Below, one piece after another: positions 52,740-64,000 of a stretch of DNA of 64,000 nucleotides. Every line of letters starts with the position of its first letter. The first letter of the stretch is position 1. This DNA comes from Cinnamomum chago (Eukaryota; Streptophyta; Magnoliopsida; Laurales; Lauraceae), in assembly GCA_038049695.1 (NCBI GenBank), contig CP142456.1, positions 71,207,422 through 71,271,421 of the forward strand, given 5' to 3'. Position numbers and translations under genes: made by a program. The notes below the pieces were generated by a model. The model was not told the origin of the DNA. It searched no databases and worked only from the letters and a program-made list of their open reading frames with translations.

Positions 52740-55478
52740 TTATAGGAATCCTTCAATCCCATGACCCAATAGTCTTTCCCTATATATAGCAAGTGCTTCT
52801 TCCATAACTTTGGATTGAGCTAACAGTTTTGCCCTTGTCTTGCCAGATGGGTGGGTGGAAAGGTAGTCCTTCAATGATGAATCGCCAGCAATCTGTCCCA
52901 ATTTCTCAAACATTTTTGGTGCCACCCGTGGATCATATCCAGCTGCAGCCATCAATAGAACCCCAATGTGATCTGCTTCGATTTCCATCCTAACAGAAAG
53001 CAAAATAATTATGCAAATAAATGAATAAGAATGCATGAAATATAATAACTTCAAACTGATTTCACCCAGCTATTGTATCATCCACACTTAACAATTGGCT
53101 TATTAAAGCATTCTAGAATATTCTTTAGCATAAGAGTCCAAAGATAGCATGCAACAAGTGCAAATAAAAAGTCATCTTCTGAAAGTTCAGTCAGCTTTCA
53201 AGGGCATATAATTTTATCAGTAAAATAACAAGGAAAATATGCATAAAAGGATAACAAATTATACACACATGCACCATATCCAACCCATAGAACTTGTAGA
53301 TTGCTCATTTCTATACATATTTGTTCTTATTTTCATTAACAAATAAAACCACTGTATGTTCCATAACATAGGAAGAAAACCAAACATAAGGACAGCAAGC
53401 TACAATGGGTCGAAAGCCAAACATAATGACAGCAAGCCATAAGGGGCAGTTCAGAACTCCCAATACCAAGATGGATAACTTCCAATTTCTCATGAAATCT
53501 GTTTCCATGTGCCCCAATCAGCTAGTGAGAATATTTCAGCATAATGGATAACCACGCAGTGTTGGGTAATGCAGGATCATTACAATGTAGGCTTTTGGCC
53601 TGATAAGTATACATTTCAGGTAAAAAAATGCAAACAAACAAATATCAATTTGAGACACGAGCAAACATGGGAACCAATAAAGTGAAATTCCAAAAGCTTC
53701 CTAAAAGTTTGAAGTCTTGAAGATACCTCCGAGAGAAAGGAAGTTTAAGAAGAAGCTGGGACATCGCATGGACAACATCGGGCATGTAAATAACTTGAAG
53801 GAGAACCAGTTGTAAAATTGCAAACCACATGTTCTTTGTGAACAATTCTGCTGAATGCCGTGCAATTGCATGACCAACCTGATTGACAAATATAGAGTCA
53901 GTACGTTATAATGAAACTGAAATGATCGATTTCTATATGCGAAGGGGCTGACTAGTTTCTTGCCATTACCGGACAAAAGGTCTATAAATCCACAAAATGC
54001 GCTGAATAAGAAATTTGGTTCACATGCACTTAATGAATGTCAGAGCAGCACACTTCAATTCGAGATACTTTATCTTTGGTTTTTAAGAAGTGTACGTCAC
54101 CATATTGCTTGTTACTCGTAACATGGAAAAAACACTTACAAGGAGCACTGTAGTTGCTGCAAAGCATGTATATGCAGTCCATTGACAATGTAAACCAAAT
54201 ACTCCCTAGGAGTGTGTATGGATGCATCATAAATCAAAAGCAGTTATAGCACTATGTCTGAGGGGTTCTACGGCACAGAAACTGAAAACCACACTTAAAT
54301 AAGATATTAATTTCCACCATTTTGGCACCTAATCATTACCAACATCAATTACTGATACTAAAGCATGTGTGATTCCCAGCTTCTATTAGCCTCCCAAAGC
54401 ACCCCTATAATGGTCTAACCAAGTGCAACAGAAATGTGCTCTACTACAATTACTAGACGAGTGAAAACCAACTTAGATAACAACAAAAATGTGCTCTGCT
54501 ACAATTAGTAGACGAGTGAAAACCAACTTAGATAACTACCTCATGTCCAATAATTGCTGCTAGCTCTGCATCGGTGCGGAAATGGTCGAACAACCCTGTG
54601 TACACAACAATCTTGCCACCAGGAAGGCAGAATGCACTTATAACAGGCTCATCTAGAACAATCACTTCCCAATTCAAACCTTCCAAGTGCTGAGTTGCAG
54701 GCTGTGAACCATGTGCTTTGCCAGCTTTCCTACTCTCCTGGACCCACTTATCATCAAGAATCTCATCTTCGCGGGGCCACTGCTCATCCACCTTTAACTC
54801 CTCACCTCTCAATGCAGACACAATATTTGGAGATACTCTAGAAGATGAACTAGGGAGGGCAGGCTCTTCATTCGAGTAGGATATATCTCTCCACACCCGC
54901 TCATGTCCTATCCCTCGCTGCAATGCAGTAATTATGTTACTTGCAATCAATTTCACCCGGATGCTATCAGGGTGTAGTGGTGGAAGAATTTTTCCCTTAA
55001 CGCTGGCCTTCAAATGCTGAAACTGATCTTCTCCAATCTTCCGTTCCATTTCCCTTGACACGAGGACGAAATGCTTGCGTTGGGTGTAAGGAATGGCCTC
55101 CAAATTCCCATAATAGACAGTGATCAATACACCAGAACTGACTACAACAACAACAAAAACAGTGCGTGGGTTCTGAAACCAACGCTGAGGTCCCCTCCGC
55201 CGAAAGTGTTTAACTTGGTAGCGGTCAACAAAGTAAAATCGCCGAGTTCCAGCAGTAGCGTAATTCAGTTTTGATTTAATGGAACTAGGTTTTAAGGAGG
55301 AATACAAAGAAGAGTAATGAAACCCACATGTAAATTTTTTATTAAAGATTGTTTGAGCAGGTCGGATAGCATTTGATGCAGTAGCAATGCCTCTATGATG
55401 GCCATTTCCTGTCAAGATCTTAGAAGAAAGGAAAGGGAAGGCATTTATAACAAGCTTTGCGTTATTGAAGAAACCCAT
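52740..55478 (-). CDS. OMA1: OMA1-like mitochondrial M48 metalloendopeptidase
   Basis: Three exons on the minus strand: 55478-54540, 53878-53727 and 52989-52740, joining in phase to 447 codons (446 residues), near the usual plant length. OMA1 is a zinc protease of the inner mitochondrial membrane acting in quality control. Residues 1-106 are basic and hydroxylated, like a mitochondrial presequence region; one membrane segment lies at about 107-123 (TVFVVVVVSSGVLITVYYG). The zinc motif HEVGH is residues 312-316 and is split by intron 1 after HE. Exon 3 starts with MEIEADHIG, giving the third ligand. Both introns have GT-AG borders. The start is the first ATG after an in-frame stop. No frame damage, so it looks functional. 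Confidence 0.92.
52990..53726 (-). other. OMA1: Intron 2 of the OMA1-like gene
   Basis: About 0.74 kb, AT-rich, donor GTATCT and acceptor CTGTTAG on the minus strand. No other feature recognised. Confidence 0.6.
53879..54539 (-). other. OMA1: Intron 1 of the OMA1-like gene
   Basis: About 0.66 kb, donor GTAGTT, acceptor TGTCAATCAG. A short direct repeat (GTGCTCT(A/G)CTACAATTA, then GACGAGTGAAAACCAACTTA) occurs at about 54437 and 54491 near the donor. Confidence 0.6.
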
Positions 55479-55609
55479 CCGCTTAACTAAGGTTACAGCA
55501 GGCGATCAAATGATTGTGTGACAATGTGCAACCAATCTTCTCATGTTTTTAATCTGTCAAGAAGGAAATTAAAAGGAAAATCCAATGCACATGTATTAGA
55601 AGGGAAATC

Positions 55610-55611
<2 letters not shown>

Positions 55612-55700
<89 letters not shown>
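55612..55700. repeat. Compound microsatellite (TG)n(AG)n
   Basis: About 35 bp of TG then 54 bp of AG, just upstream of the OMA1-like start codon (about 135 bp away). Confidence 0.95.
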
Positions 55701-55702
<2 letters not shown>

Positions 55703-56624
55703 GTGGGATTCATTTCTGCAGAACATATCATATATATGAAGAATGAAATGTTTATTAATCCAGGATGCACATGCCTATAATCTGTATGAATTATCTGTTA
55801 TGCAAACTATTGCAAAGATATCATAGGAATCTGGAACCTGGGAAATTTTTGTAAGCAAAATTTATGCCACAATTTATTCTTGCAGTGATTTCATTTTCTG
55901 CATAATATTGAAAATGCAAATTTCACTTCTCGTATCTCAATTTTCATCATTTGTTTGGTGAAGCATTTTCCATGATAAAATGCATCATGAACACGTCTTG
56001 AATGCACATATTACAAAAGGCACATCTCTCATAAAGAGTAAGAATTTACAATAGATTTCCACATTTTAAGTGATAAAAATCCAAAAGCCTATAGTACAAT
56101 AGAAACTGTTCAAGAATCCTCAACAATTGAAAAACGGAAAGAATGGATAAAATTATGTGAGCCAAGTTGGCATACCCTTCTTTCTCACCAGCAATACACA
56201 AGTAGCAAGAGTTCTATCCATAGTAGATTGGATGGCAAAGTTTGTTATCCCACAAGAGACTCACTATTGTGTCTTCCATTGCATGCATTCATCTGAACAT
56301 TCAGAAAGAAACAATCAAATAAAGAAATGTTAATGACAAGAAATAATTGCGAAAATCACAACTTGGAAGCATACATCCAGATGCAATTAACCCTCAATAC
56401 TAATTACAACATACAATACATAACTGGGTCTGCGATAACCCAAAAACACATTCTTTTCATACAGAAGAACTTACAATAAAAATTATGTTGTACACTAGAT
56501 ACGGTTAACTCTTACAACAAAAGAGTATGCTATGAATACTTCTCTTTTGAAACAAAGAATGAGAGGTTAGATCTAGAGGATCTCAATAATTCATAAAATC
56601 CGTAAAAAAATAAAAAATAAAAAA

Positions 56625-56725
56625 TTCTAAAGTGGTTCGGGATAGATCAGAATGGAGAAACAGAATTCATTTAGCCAAACACAACATAGTTAGTTGGGAC
56701 AAAGCTTTGATAATGATAAAAAAAA
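56625..56725 (+). mobile_element. LINE 3'-end relic
   Basis: GATAGATCAGAATGGAGAAA, then TTCATTTAGCCAAACACAAC and GTTGGGACAAAGCTTTGATAATGAT followed by A runs in the text: the same 3' end as the other LINE copies, plus strand. Confidence 0.6.
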
Positions 56726-57145
56726 AAAATTTCTCTAAATTCTAATCCAACATTTGATAGAGACCAAGTTAACATACCATAAAAGCTAATAGCAACACTT
56801 GAGGTATTTGGAAAACAAACAGTAATCTACCTATTCCAACCCTACTAAACCAAAACCCCAATTCCATTCATGTATTTGGAAAATACCCATAAACAATCAT
56901 CATATTTCAGCTAAGTATGCATCAAAATCCACCCAAATTACATACCCAATGCGCAAGATCCATAACCGGATAGGGTTTCTCACAAAAACAAACAAACAAA
57001 CAAACGAGTAAATAAATAAAATGGAAAATGGGTTTCCAGAATCAAGGGAAAAGTTAGGGTTTATGCTCATTGACGCATCGTTTACAGTTTACACCGATCG
57101 ATGATTTTGTAATGTTTGACAGAAACAGAGATGGATTGAGAGCGC

Positions 57146-57360
57146 GGGGGGGGGGGGGGGGGGGGGGGGGGGAATTCTCACCAAACCCAATATCCAAATA
57201 GAGCATACGTGCAGGATTCGAAGGCCAGCTGCTCTACTGCACGCAGCACGCAGTAAGCGGAAGGAGAAATCAAGAGCGAGCGAGAGAAGGAAGTGTGTAG
57301 AAGCTACTTGTCTTTCAAAGACACGTTGACGTTCTTGGAACAAGCTATCAAACCACACTC
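57146..57360 (-). promoter_or_regulatory. Possible first non-coding exon of the OMA1-like gene, with poly-G run
   Basis: A GC-richer island (57184-57300) within AT-rich surroundings. On the minus strand it ends GGGTTTG followed by GTGAGAATTCC, a good donor, and a 27-base poly-G (plus strand, 57146-57172) follows. A split 5' UTR with an acceptor such as AACCTTAG near 55490 would connect it to the start codon. No transcript evidence is visible, so this is weak. Confidence 0.25.
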
Positions 57361-57372
57361 AGCTTACACATG

Positions 57373-58655
57373 GTAACAGCTGGAAAGCCCAACTCAACTG
57401 GGCATAAATGAAATTCGTATTTGCTGTATTCAGGCGTTGAGGCATGAGTAACCTGGGATATTCTCAAAATTTTACCTAATAAGAGTTGGTTTGAATCTAA
57501 GATTTCCTATTTGATAAAAGATTAATATGATTATATGCATTTTACGACAATCTTACAATGGGACCAGCTCCTTTTTGGAGATAACACGTATAGTGGGAGG
57601 CAGATCCTTCGAAACATGACTTGAAGTGGAACTCTAGAGCGTGCCCATATATTGAAAATCTGAGTTAGTTCCCAGCCTCTTAGGTTGAACTAATTCCTTA
57701 TAATATATGAGTGCAAACCGTAGTTTTAGGCCAACTGGGTTACCCTTTAGAATTAGTAGGAGAGATTGGTTGTATGATGAAATATTTGATTACCACAATC
57801 TTACGTGTTTTTTGTCATCGCACTTTTTTTTATATCAAATATCTCATCTTACAGTGGGACCACTAGGGTAAGTTTTTGGAGAGACTTAATCCTTGGATTT
57901 ATCTTGAGCAAGAGAAAATCTAGTGCGGCCCACTTATTAAAAATCTAAGCCGTTAATAAGGATACACCCCCTTTCAATGAATGGCCGGGGTATATCAAAT
58001 TTCACTCCTAAAGAATGTTTCCTAGAAAGTTGGTAAAGAAACACTACATCTTCTAGACATCCAACTTTGAGGATTTGAGGTGGATTTGGGTCCCTTCCAT
58101 AAAATAACTAAATAAAAAAACCCTTTCACATTGAATTTCTCTCAGGTTCACACAAGGAGAGTATCGCAATTGTCAAGTCCACAAGCTTAGTGTCAACTCA
58201 AAATATCTGATTTTGAACATTATTTTATAATTTAAAAAAAAAAACTCCCATTACAATAGCCTTATTCAAAACAAATCAATGAAATACACATTTGTGCTCA
58301 GTTGCTCTCATTCTCTTTATATTAAGATTTTGTTTGTTTCTTATTGATTATATTGGAATTACTTGTTTGAGTGGTTGCTTTTATTGGATTTTATCCATGT
58401 GCGACCGATCCACAAGACTAAGTTTGATTTAAAATCACTCAATATATTTTATCAGCATCATCGTCAAAGCATTGTCTGTGGTTGATTACATCAATTTAAC
58501 TCCAGATTGTAAAGACCCAGAATTTATTTCTCCTATATAATCTGGCGACTCATCCAACTGGCCGTATAAAGTCATCTCACTCATCTCAACATCTCACTAG
58601 AATATTTTTCTATACATGCATATGTATTTACCTCATTATGAGAGATAAATGTAGT

Positions 58656-58693
<38 letters not shown>

Positions 58694-61083
58694 GAATGTT
58701 CATATGCATCTATCCCTCACCATAGGGTGAGGGATGCTTCCATAAATGGGGGGTTTCAAATACACGCTATGTACTTGAAATCCCCCACCCTATATATATA
58801 TAACTACATGTCCATGTCCATGTCCATGTCCTAGCCAAGAACCATATGGACCTACAGCTTGAACTAAAACTCCAGTGTAGTAGATAAAAACCTATAGCCG
58901 AAAACGTGCCCATAAAATGTTTCTCTGAGTTGGGAAAAATCCATTATATCTCCAAGATGAAATCCAAATTCATGAAACTCATGAAAATTAAAACCGGAGA
59001 TATGAACTTCAATGCTGGGAACAAAACATTTTATAATGTGCGGAAAATGGGAAAAGATTTGGATTCTCTTATCCTCGGGTAAATCCATGGAAATGGGGAG
59101 TTGTTTGATTTACTCCAACTATGATTTTGAAGTGATTTTCTTTCATCTGATTTAATCCTTTTTAAACTTCAAAATCACCTAAATTTTTTTGGATGACGTC
59201 GGACTGTTATTGGTCTACTCACGGTAAATGTGTAACAACTGCGATAGGTGATCTGGACTCTATGAGGTTGGGAATGAATTCAATGGGCCAGTTGATGATG
59301 AAGGATTCATAATATGTTTTAAGGCAAAAATAATAATTGTGATTTGCATGTACCGATTAGCATTATAAGGTTTTTTTCTTTTTCTTTTTTTTTTCCCTTT
59401 TAAACCAAGAAAACAGGGCTGGACCCAAGAGAACACAAGGGAAAACAAGTCTGCCCGCATAAGCAGGAAGAAAGCCCACACAAGTAAGAATTACCGCAAC
59501 TTACTAGTAAGATTAGTGGCCATGCTCAAATAGCATTATAAATTTCTTTTGATAAATAAATAGCACTATAAGTTAGGTGATGCCAATTGCCACCTCTAGT
59601 TGGGGTTGACACCAACTCAGATCCAAGATAGTCGTGGCCACAAGAGTTGCGAATCTCTATATGATCCATTCAAGAGTCCCCATCTCCCCTTACATATCAA
59701 TCCCAAGGAATTACACTCGTTAATCGCTTCAATTGGGAGACCAGCTTTTCTTTTTCACTTTAGCCAATGATTAATTAGATGTTTGGCCCATAGCATGTTG
59801 GCCCCCTGATTTTTAACACTTGAACACTTGATTTCATCACAAAAGTAGCATAAATCTGTCTATTAACTGTTAGGGACATGGATATATGAGTAGAGTGCGT
59901 GTGTTTGGATCCCACTTGTAGGCGCCCCCCCCCCCCCACACATTTAGCACATTTTCTTTGTCACTTGCCTTGGCCATGGAGCAACTCAAAGTAAGACTTC
60001 CAAAAGGAGAATAAGCAAGTGGTCAATAGCATTGCAACCATCAATGGCAGTTGACACACCTAAGTGGGAGTATTGAAAATTGATTATGCCGCCTCACATA
60101 GAGGTTTTGGTAGGAATGATTAATTGAGAAAACTTATTATGGTATTTGAGTCAATCGGTTGTAGAGGTTTTGGTAGGAATGATTAACTGAGAAAACTTAA
60201 TATGGTATTAGAGTCAATCAGTATTGAATTCAAATCCTAGGATGCGACTCGGTGCGTATCAACAAAATGAAACCGGGTTCCACTTGAATGAGAGTGTTGA
60301 GGAGTAAGCTCAATCAGAGTAGGAGTATTGAAAAATATTTATGTTGTACAAGAAAATAGGAATACATTCGTCTTAAAATCCCTAGAAATTCCATGCGAAA
60401 AAAGGGACCCCTTCGAAATGTGCTAGTAGTAGATGAAACTAAGCATGGAGGGAGACAGGAAATGCATGATCAGATGGAAACAAAACCATCTAACCATCCT
60501 TTTCTAACTTAAAAAGATAAATTATATTCTCATGAAACGAGTACATTCGCAGAGGAGCAACCAGCTGGTTTTTTCAATCAGGGCAACTAACCAAAGCACT
60601 CCCTCCAAAACAACGTCCCAGCTTAAACGAATAAGCAGGCCCAAAACATTCATGCCCTGATTCAGGAGTAGATTCACTGCAGACATTTTCCTACCCCTGT
60701 TTTATCCACCATCTCTCTTTCAAACATCCTTCCTCAGAGCCATTTGTGTGATTGAAATTGAATCCCAGGAATTTTAAGAAATGCATCTATTAGAGTAGCG
60801 AAAATTGAAAATGCAAAGGTGTAGACCACAAATGACCATTAAATAATTCATCCTTGGGTAGAAAATAAACTCCCAGCCTATCAACCTAATAAACCAAGCC
60901 CTAGGTAAGCGAGGGTGCCGACTACATCTCCACTTGTATTCTTCACCCTTCACGGCCTCTTCAGAACCCATTTTACCATGAACTAGAAACTCAATTCCAT
61001 GCAAAAAAATAAAAAAAAATACAAATGGGGCTTCACTAATAAGAATATCTTGAAGAGGTCCATAACATGCTGATGAGAGCAGT
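57373..61083. other. Intergenic repeat-poor spacer
   Basis: I find no gene. It holds a (TA)n and foldback sequence at 58655-58800, a C run at 59925-59937 and direct repetition of GAGGTTTTGGTAGGAATGATTA near 60100 and 60165, each followed by TTGAGAAAACTTA-like text. Confidence 0.4.
58692..58790. mobile_element. Small foldback sequence, distant MITE relative
   Basis: Between (TA)n runs: ends GGGAATGTTC and CCCCCACCC, with inner ATCCCTCACC/GGTGAGGGAT and GGGGGTTTCAA/TTGAAATCCCCC palindromes. It has the same setting and size class as the foldback MITEs at 7785 and 49322 but little sequence identity. Confidence 0.4.
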
Positions 61084-61462
61084 CAGGGGCGGAGCCAGGA
61101 TTTCATCTTGGGGGGGGGGGGGGGGGGGGGGGGCAAAACTTGAATAAAATTTTATTTCACCAATTACTTTGCACCCAAAATGGACATAGGGGTAAAAACT
61201 CAAGCAGAGAGTGATTCTTTTGTGAACATCAAGAAGTAAGGTTTTATTTGGGTTAACATCAAATTTCTGAACCATGACAGTGTTCAGGCACACTCACCTC
61301 TTTGCAAATTTCTCGTCCTCTAACTTGCAAAGGTCATCAGTTTAACTTCCTACTTCTCTATTCTTCTATAGCCAAAATGATTTTTTGTTGTGTTAATGGT
61401 GGATGATGGACAAAGTGATTTTGTTGGAAGGACAAGTCATTGATGCCCTTACAAAAACCTAT

Positions 61463-61498
<36 letters not shown>

Positions 61499-61591
61499 TT
61501 TTACTGTTTTAAAAGGATTTTCTAAAGGCTGGGGGGGAATGGGCAGCCCCCCCCCCCCCCCCCCACAGGCCTCAATGTGGCTCCGCCACTG
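61084..61591. mobile_element. 508-bp non-autonomous hAT-type element
   Basis: Ends CAGGGGCGGAGCCA and, inverted, CAGTGGCGGAGCCA; flanked by AGAGCAGT at 61076-61083 and 61592-61599. It contains G runs at 61110-61133 and 61463-61496 and a C run at 61547-61564. No transposase is present. The GGGGCGGAGCCA-type end is, to my knowledge, common in plant genomes. Confidence 0.85.
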
Positions 61592-61599
61592 AGAGCAGT

Positions 61600-62594
61600 T
61601 GATCTGGCAACAAAGTGACAGAATATTTCAGCAGAATGAAGTGATACTTTTTCCATTCTGATTTCTGCTGGATGATTAGATAATGAAGTGCACTATTTGC
61701 TGCCCTTCGACCCAAACTACAGGCAAGACCTGTAATAAACATTTACAGGCTTAAAATACAAAAAATGAGAAAAATATCAGTACTACATTTAGGGCATGTT
61801 TGTTTGCATAGAATACATAGGAATTTAAGATTAAATTAGCTCAACCCAGCATTATTAAGGAAGTGACATGCAGAACACGAGGTACTGATGTAGATGCAAC
61901 ACTCACTTTTTAAGAGGGAGGTGTGGGGGTGGTGCGTTCATTTTCCACCTTTTTTATTTTCCATTAAAGTGGAGATAAATTGATAGTCATTTTTCGGAAT
62001 TCACATTTGTTTCTTCTCTTTTAATCATTTTTAGCAATATAAGTTGCACAATTCATAGGCATTCAATTACATGAAACAAACTCACTCTTGAGAAATCTAA
62101 TTTTGACCACCTCCGCCCAAACGGAGCCTGTTGGTTAGAAAATTTTACATGGCCCAGTAAAACATACAAAACAGAGAGATCTCCCCCAGAATGTCAAAGA
62201 CATTGTCATCAAAGCCATGTAAAATCAACAGTATAATCAGCATCTTAATGGAAACTGAAACAGGGGGCAAAAACAATGATAAAAAATCAATGTAATAGTA
62301 CTTTCATCAGTACGCCCCTTACTACTCTCACAACATGAGGAATAAAACAGCTGTTGCACCACATATGATCATCAAATGATGTCCATATATAGCAGAAAAA
62401 AATAAAAAAGGAACCAAATAATAGAGATACATATGATCAGAGACAAAACTCTTCCTCCTCAAGGAAACAATTACAGCCCTTCAGATGGGCTAACAAACCG
62501 GCTTCTCCCAACTTCAAGCGTTACTAGATTGCGCAGATTTGTCTAAATACACTGGACCACAAGACTGAATTGAGTTCCACCACCATGGGGTCTC
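61600..62594. other. Spacer and probable 3' UTR of the right-hand gene
   Basis: About 1 kb with no recognised coding sequence; the part next to 62594 is presumably 3' UTR of the minus-strand gene. Confidence 0.45.
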
Positions 62595-63298
62595 TCATGA
62601 ACAAAAGTAGCCCTCTCTCCTCCTTTGCCATTTCCTCTGCCCACCCTTTGCTTGGCAGTAGTCCCCTTGGAATTTTGAAGTATTGCCATTGTTATATCTG
62701 GGTGCATATGGAGCTCCCCTTTCTTTCTTTTGATAACAATCAGCTCCAGTCCTCCAATTCCTATCGCCACAGTCCCATACATTAGGATTTTTATTTTCCT
62801 CATCACTGTGAGCCCACCACCCTTTACTATCATCAGCAGTTCTATTGCAATTCCCACATCCAGGGCCCATTGTATTGTTAGCTTTCATAACAGCGTTATC
62901 ATCAATATCACCCCACCCAGAAGGTATGATGGGTTGATTCCAAAGGGCAGAATCCAGAATCTCATGGTTGCAATCATCGTCACCCTGCTCAGAGACTGTA
63001 CGTTCTCCATTCAAAGCTGACAACAACCTAGGATCTACATACGCGTTCCAGTCGACATCTTCAATGTAGAGATCTGGATCAGGCAGAGAAGCATCGCAGG
63101 GAAGGCCACTAATCTTAGCACAGAACCTGGCCTTCGCATTCTGGGCCGCCTCTTTGACGGCTGAATCATTCCATTCAAGAATGTTTTGGAAGGAGGACTC
63201 AAATCTCTTTCTTTCACATATTTTCTTCCATGGGATTTTGGATACAGAAGTTGAAAGTCTCTTATCCCATGAAGGAGCTGTGGGCTGCCTTGACCACC
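62595..63298 (-). CDS. Plant protein of unknown function, last exon (5' partial)
   Basis: A 704-nt terminal exon on the minus strand starting after the acceptor TTGGTTGCAG at 63299-63308 and ending with TGA at 62595-62597, about 234 codons. Its front part, GWSRQPTAPSWDKRLST, then VPW-like SKIPWKKICE, EWNDSAVKEAAQNAKARF, ISGLPCD and DPDLYIEDVDWN, is a pattern I recall from conserved plant-only uncharacterised proteins. The middle is acidic and rich in Asn, Asp and Trp (SGWGDIDD), and the end is basic (GGQRKWQRRREGYF). The reading frame runs on upstream of the acceptor for a while, but that text is low-complexity and unlikely to be coding. The earlier exon(s) must lie further right. No function is proposed. 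Confidence 0.7.
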
Positions 63299-64000
63299 CT
63301 GCAACCAACCAAAAAAGAAAACACCTGAGAATGAGAAATAATACAAAAAAAAATAAACCCCTAAACAAGACAAGTTCTCTTCCATGTAAAGACTCCTCCA
63401 TTCCATGAAAAACAAATAAACAACCCAAAAAAAATAAATTCTTCAATTCCAACAAAACCAAAATTCATCAAACCATGAAAACTAGATTCTTGCGGACACA
63501 GCACAATAACAAATCCGGCGGGGAAAGCCCAAAGTTGCATAAATTAAAAGTTGTGAAATCCTATAGAAACAACATAATTCACGATTCAAACATAATTTAG
63601 GACGATCTTGCAAACCAACCCCATAAGAACACCCTTGTTAAATACATACACTCATGATCTAGTGTGTATAGTTTAACGATCGACTTCAGATAGATGTAAA
63701 TTGTAATGCTACAAAGCTGCTGCTGATGATAGCAATTCAATTAGAGAATAAGAAAAAAAATCACAAGATTTCAACAACAGTTTCATTCTTGATTTTATAT
63801 GTGAACCCAAGAAGCAATTCTTGGTTTGATAAATATAGAAGAAAGCCGTAACAAGAAATCCTCCTTATATTATAGAAAAAAAATGAAAAAGAAGAAGTGA
63901 AGAACACCATCAACGGAAATCCTTTTCTACAATTCAAAGATCCTCATAGTTACTGACAAGCTAAAGATTCCAATCAAACGCTAGAACAACAATCAATAAT
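63299..64000 (-). other. Intron upstream of the right-hand gene's last exon
   Basis: AT-rich with a pyrimidine-rich tract (minus strand) before the acceptor at 63299. I could not place another exon before the window edge. Confidence 0.45.

Larger units (their letters stand above)
55479..57145 (-). other. Upstream region of the OMA1-like gene
   Basis: No protein exon recognised. It holds a compound microsatellite (55612-55700), a LINE end (56625-56725) and AT-rich text. If the 5' UTR is split (see 57146-57360), most of this would be a 5' UTR intron; that is a guess. Confidence 0.4.

Noticed and set aside
55518..55770. Open frames over the TG/AG microsatellite
   Set aside because: Low-complexity translation of a simple repeat upstream of the OMA1-like gene.
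62857..63461. N-terminal extension of the right-hand protein beyond 63298
   Set aside because: The text before the acceptor translates to Phe/Leu-rich low-complexity sequence typical of a pyrimidine-rich intron end, while family resemblance starts at GWSRQP.

Overview
This window is nuclear DNA of a flowering plant. The evidence is a long split gene whose exons match the plant BEACH/neurobeachin-like family, plant Copia retrotransposons primed by initiator Met tRNA, many TIR-type small DNA transposons, and introns up to 17 kb packed with repeats. Long introns and repeated GGGCCCCAC-type intergenic text would suit a magnoliid-like genome, but this is only a guess.

Left part (1-6.9 kb): two related Copia elements on the minus strand. 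Element A, cut by the left edge, shows its leader and 5' LTR and appears inserted into the RNase H end of element B, whose gag-pol is broken. All this lies in an intron of the BEACH gene.

Main gene (6909-47374, plus strand): I place 25 exons that join without a stop into 1,704 codons of the C-terminal part of a BEACH-domain protein of the plant C class, with PH-like, BEACH and WD40 regions in order. The 5' end lies left of the window. Two conserved stretches of the BEACH domain are missing in frame, and one intron uses a GC-AG splice pair.

The introns act as a transposon museum. Intron 6 holds a LINE relic split by a 2.35-kb solo-LTR-like element. Intron 10 holds an LTR remnant and a small hAT-type element. 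Intron 16 (22594-39810) holds a Harbinger-type MITE, a small hAT-type element, and a four-level nest: a 1.5-kb solo LTR, split by a hAT transposon, split by a Copia element, split by a LINE. The outer three levels are each bounded by perfect target duplications (5, 8 and 5 bp).

Right part (47.4-64 kb): intergenic repeats and MITEs, then a complete three-exon minus-strand gene for an OMA1-like mitochondrial M48 metallopeptidase (52740-55478), another repeat-rich spacer with a 508-bp hAT-type element, and the last exon of a minus-strand plant gene of unknown function (62595-63298) that continues to the right. There are no operons; the three host genes are independent. No tRNA, rRNA or CRISPR array was seen.
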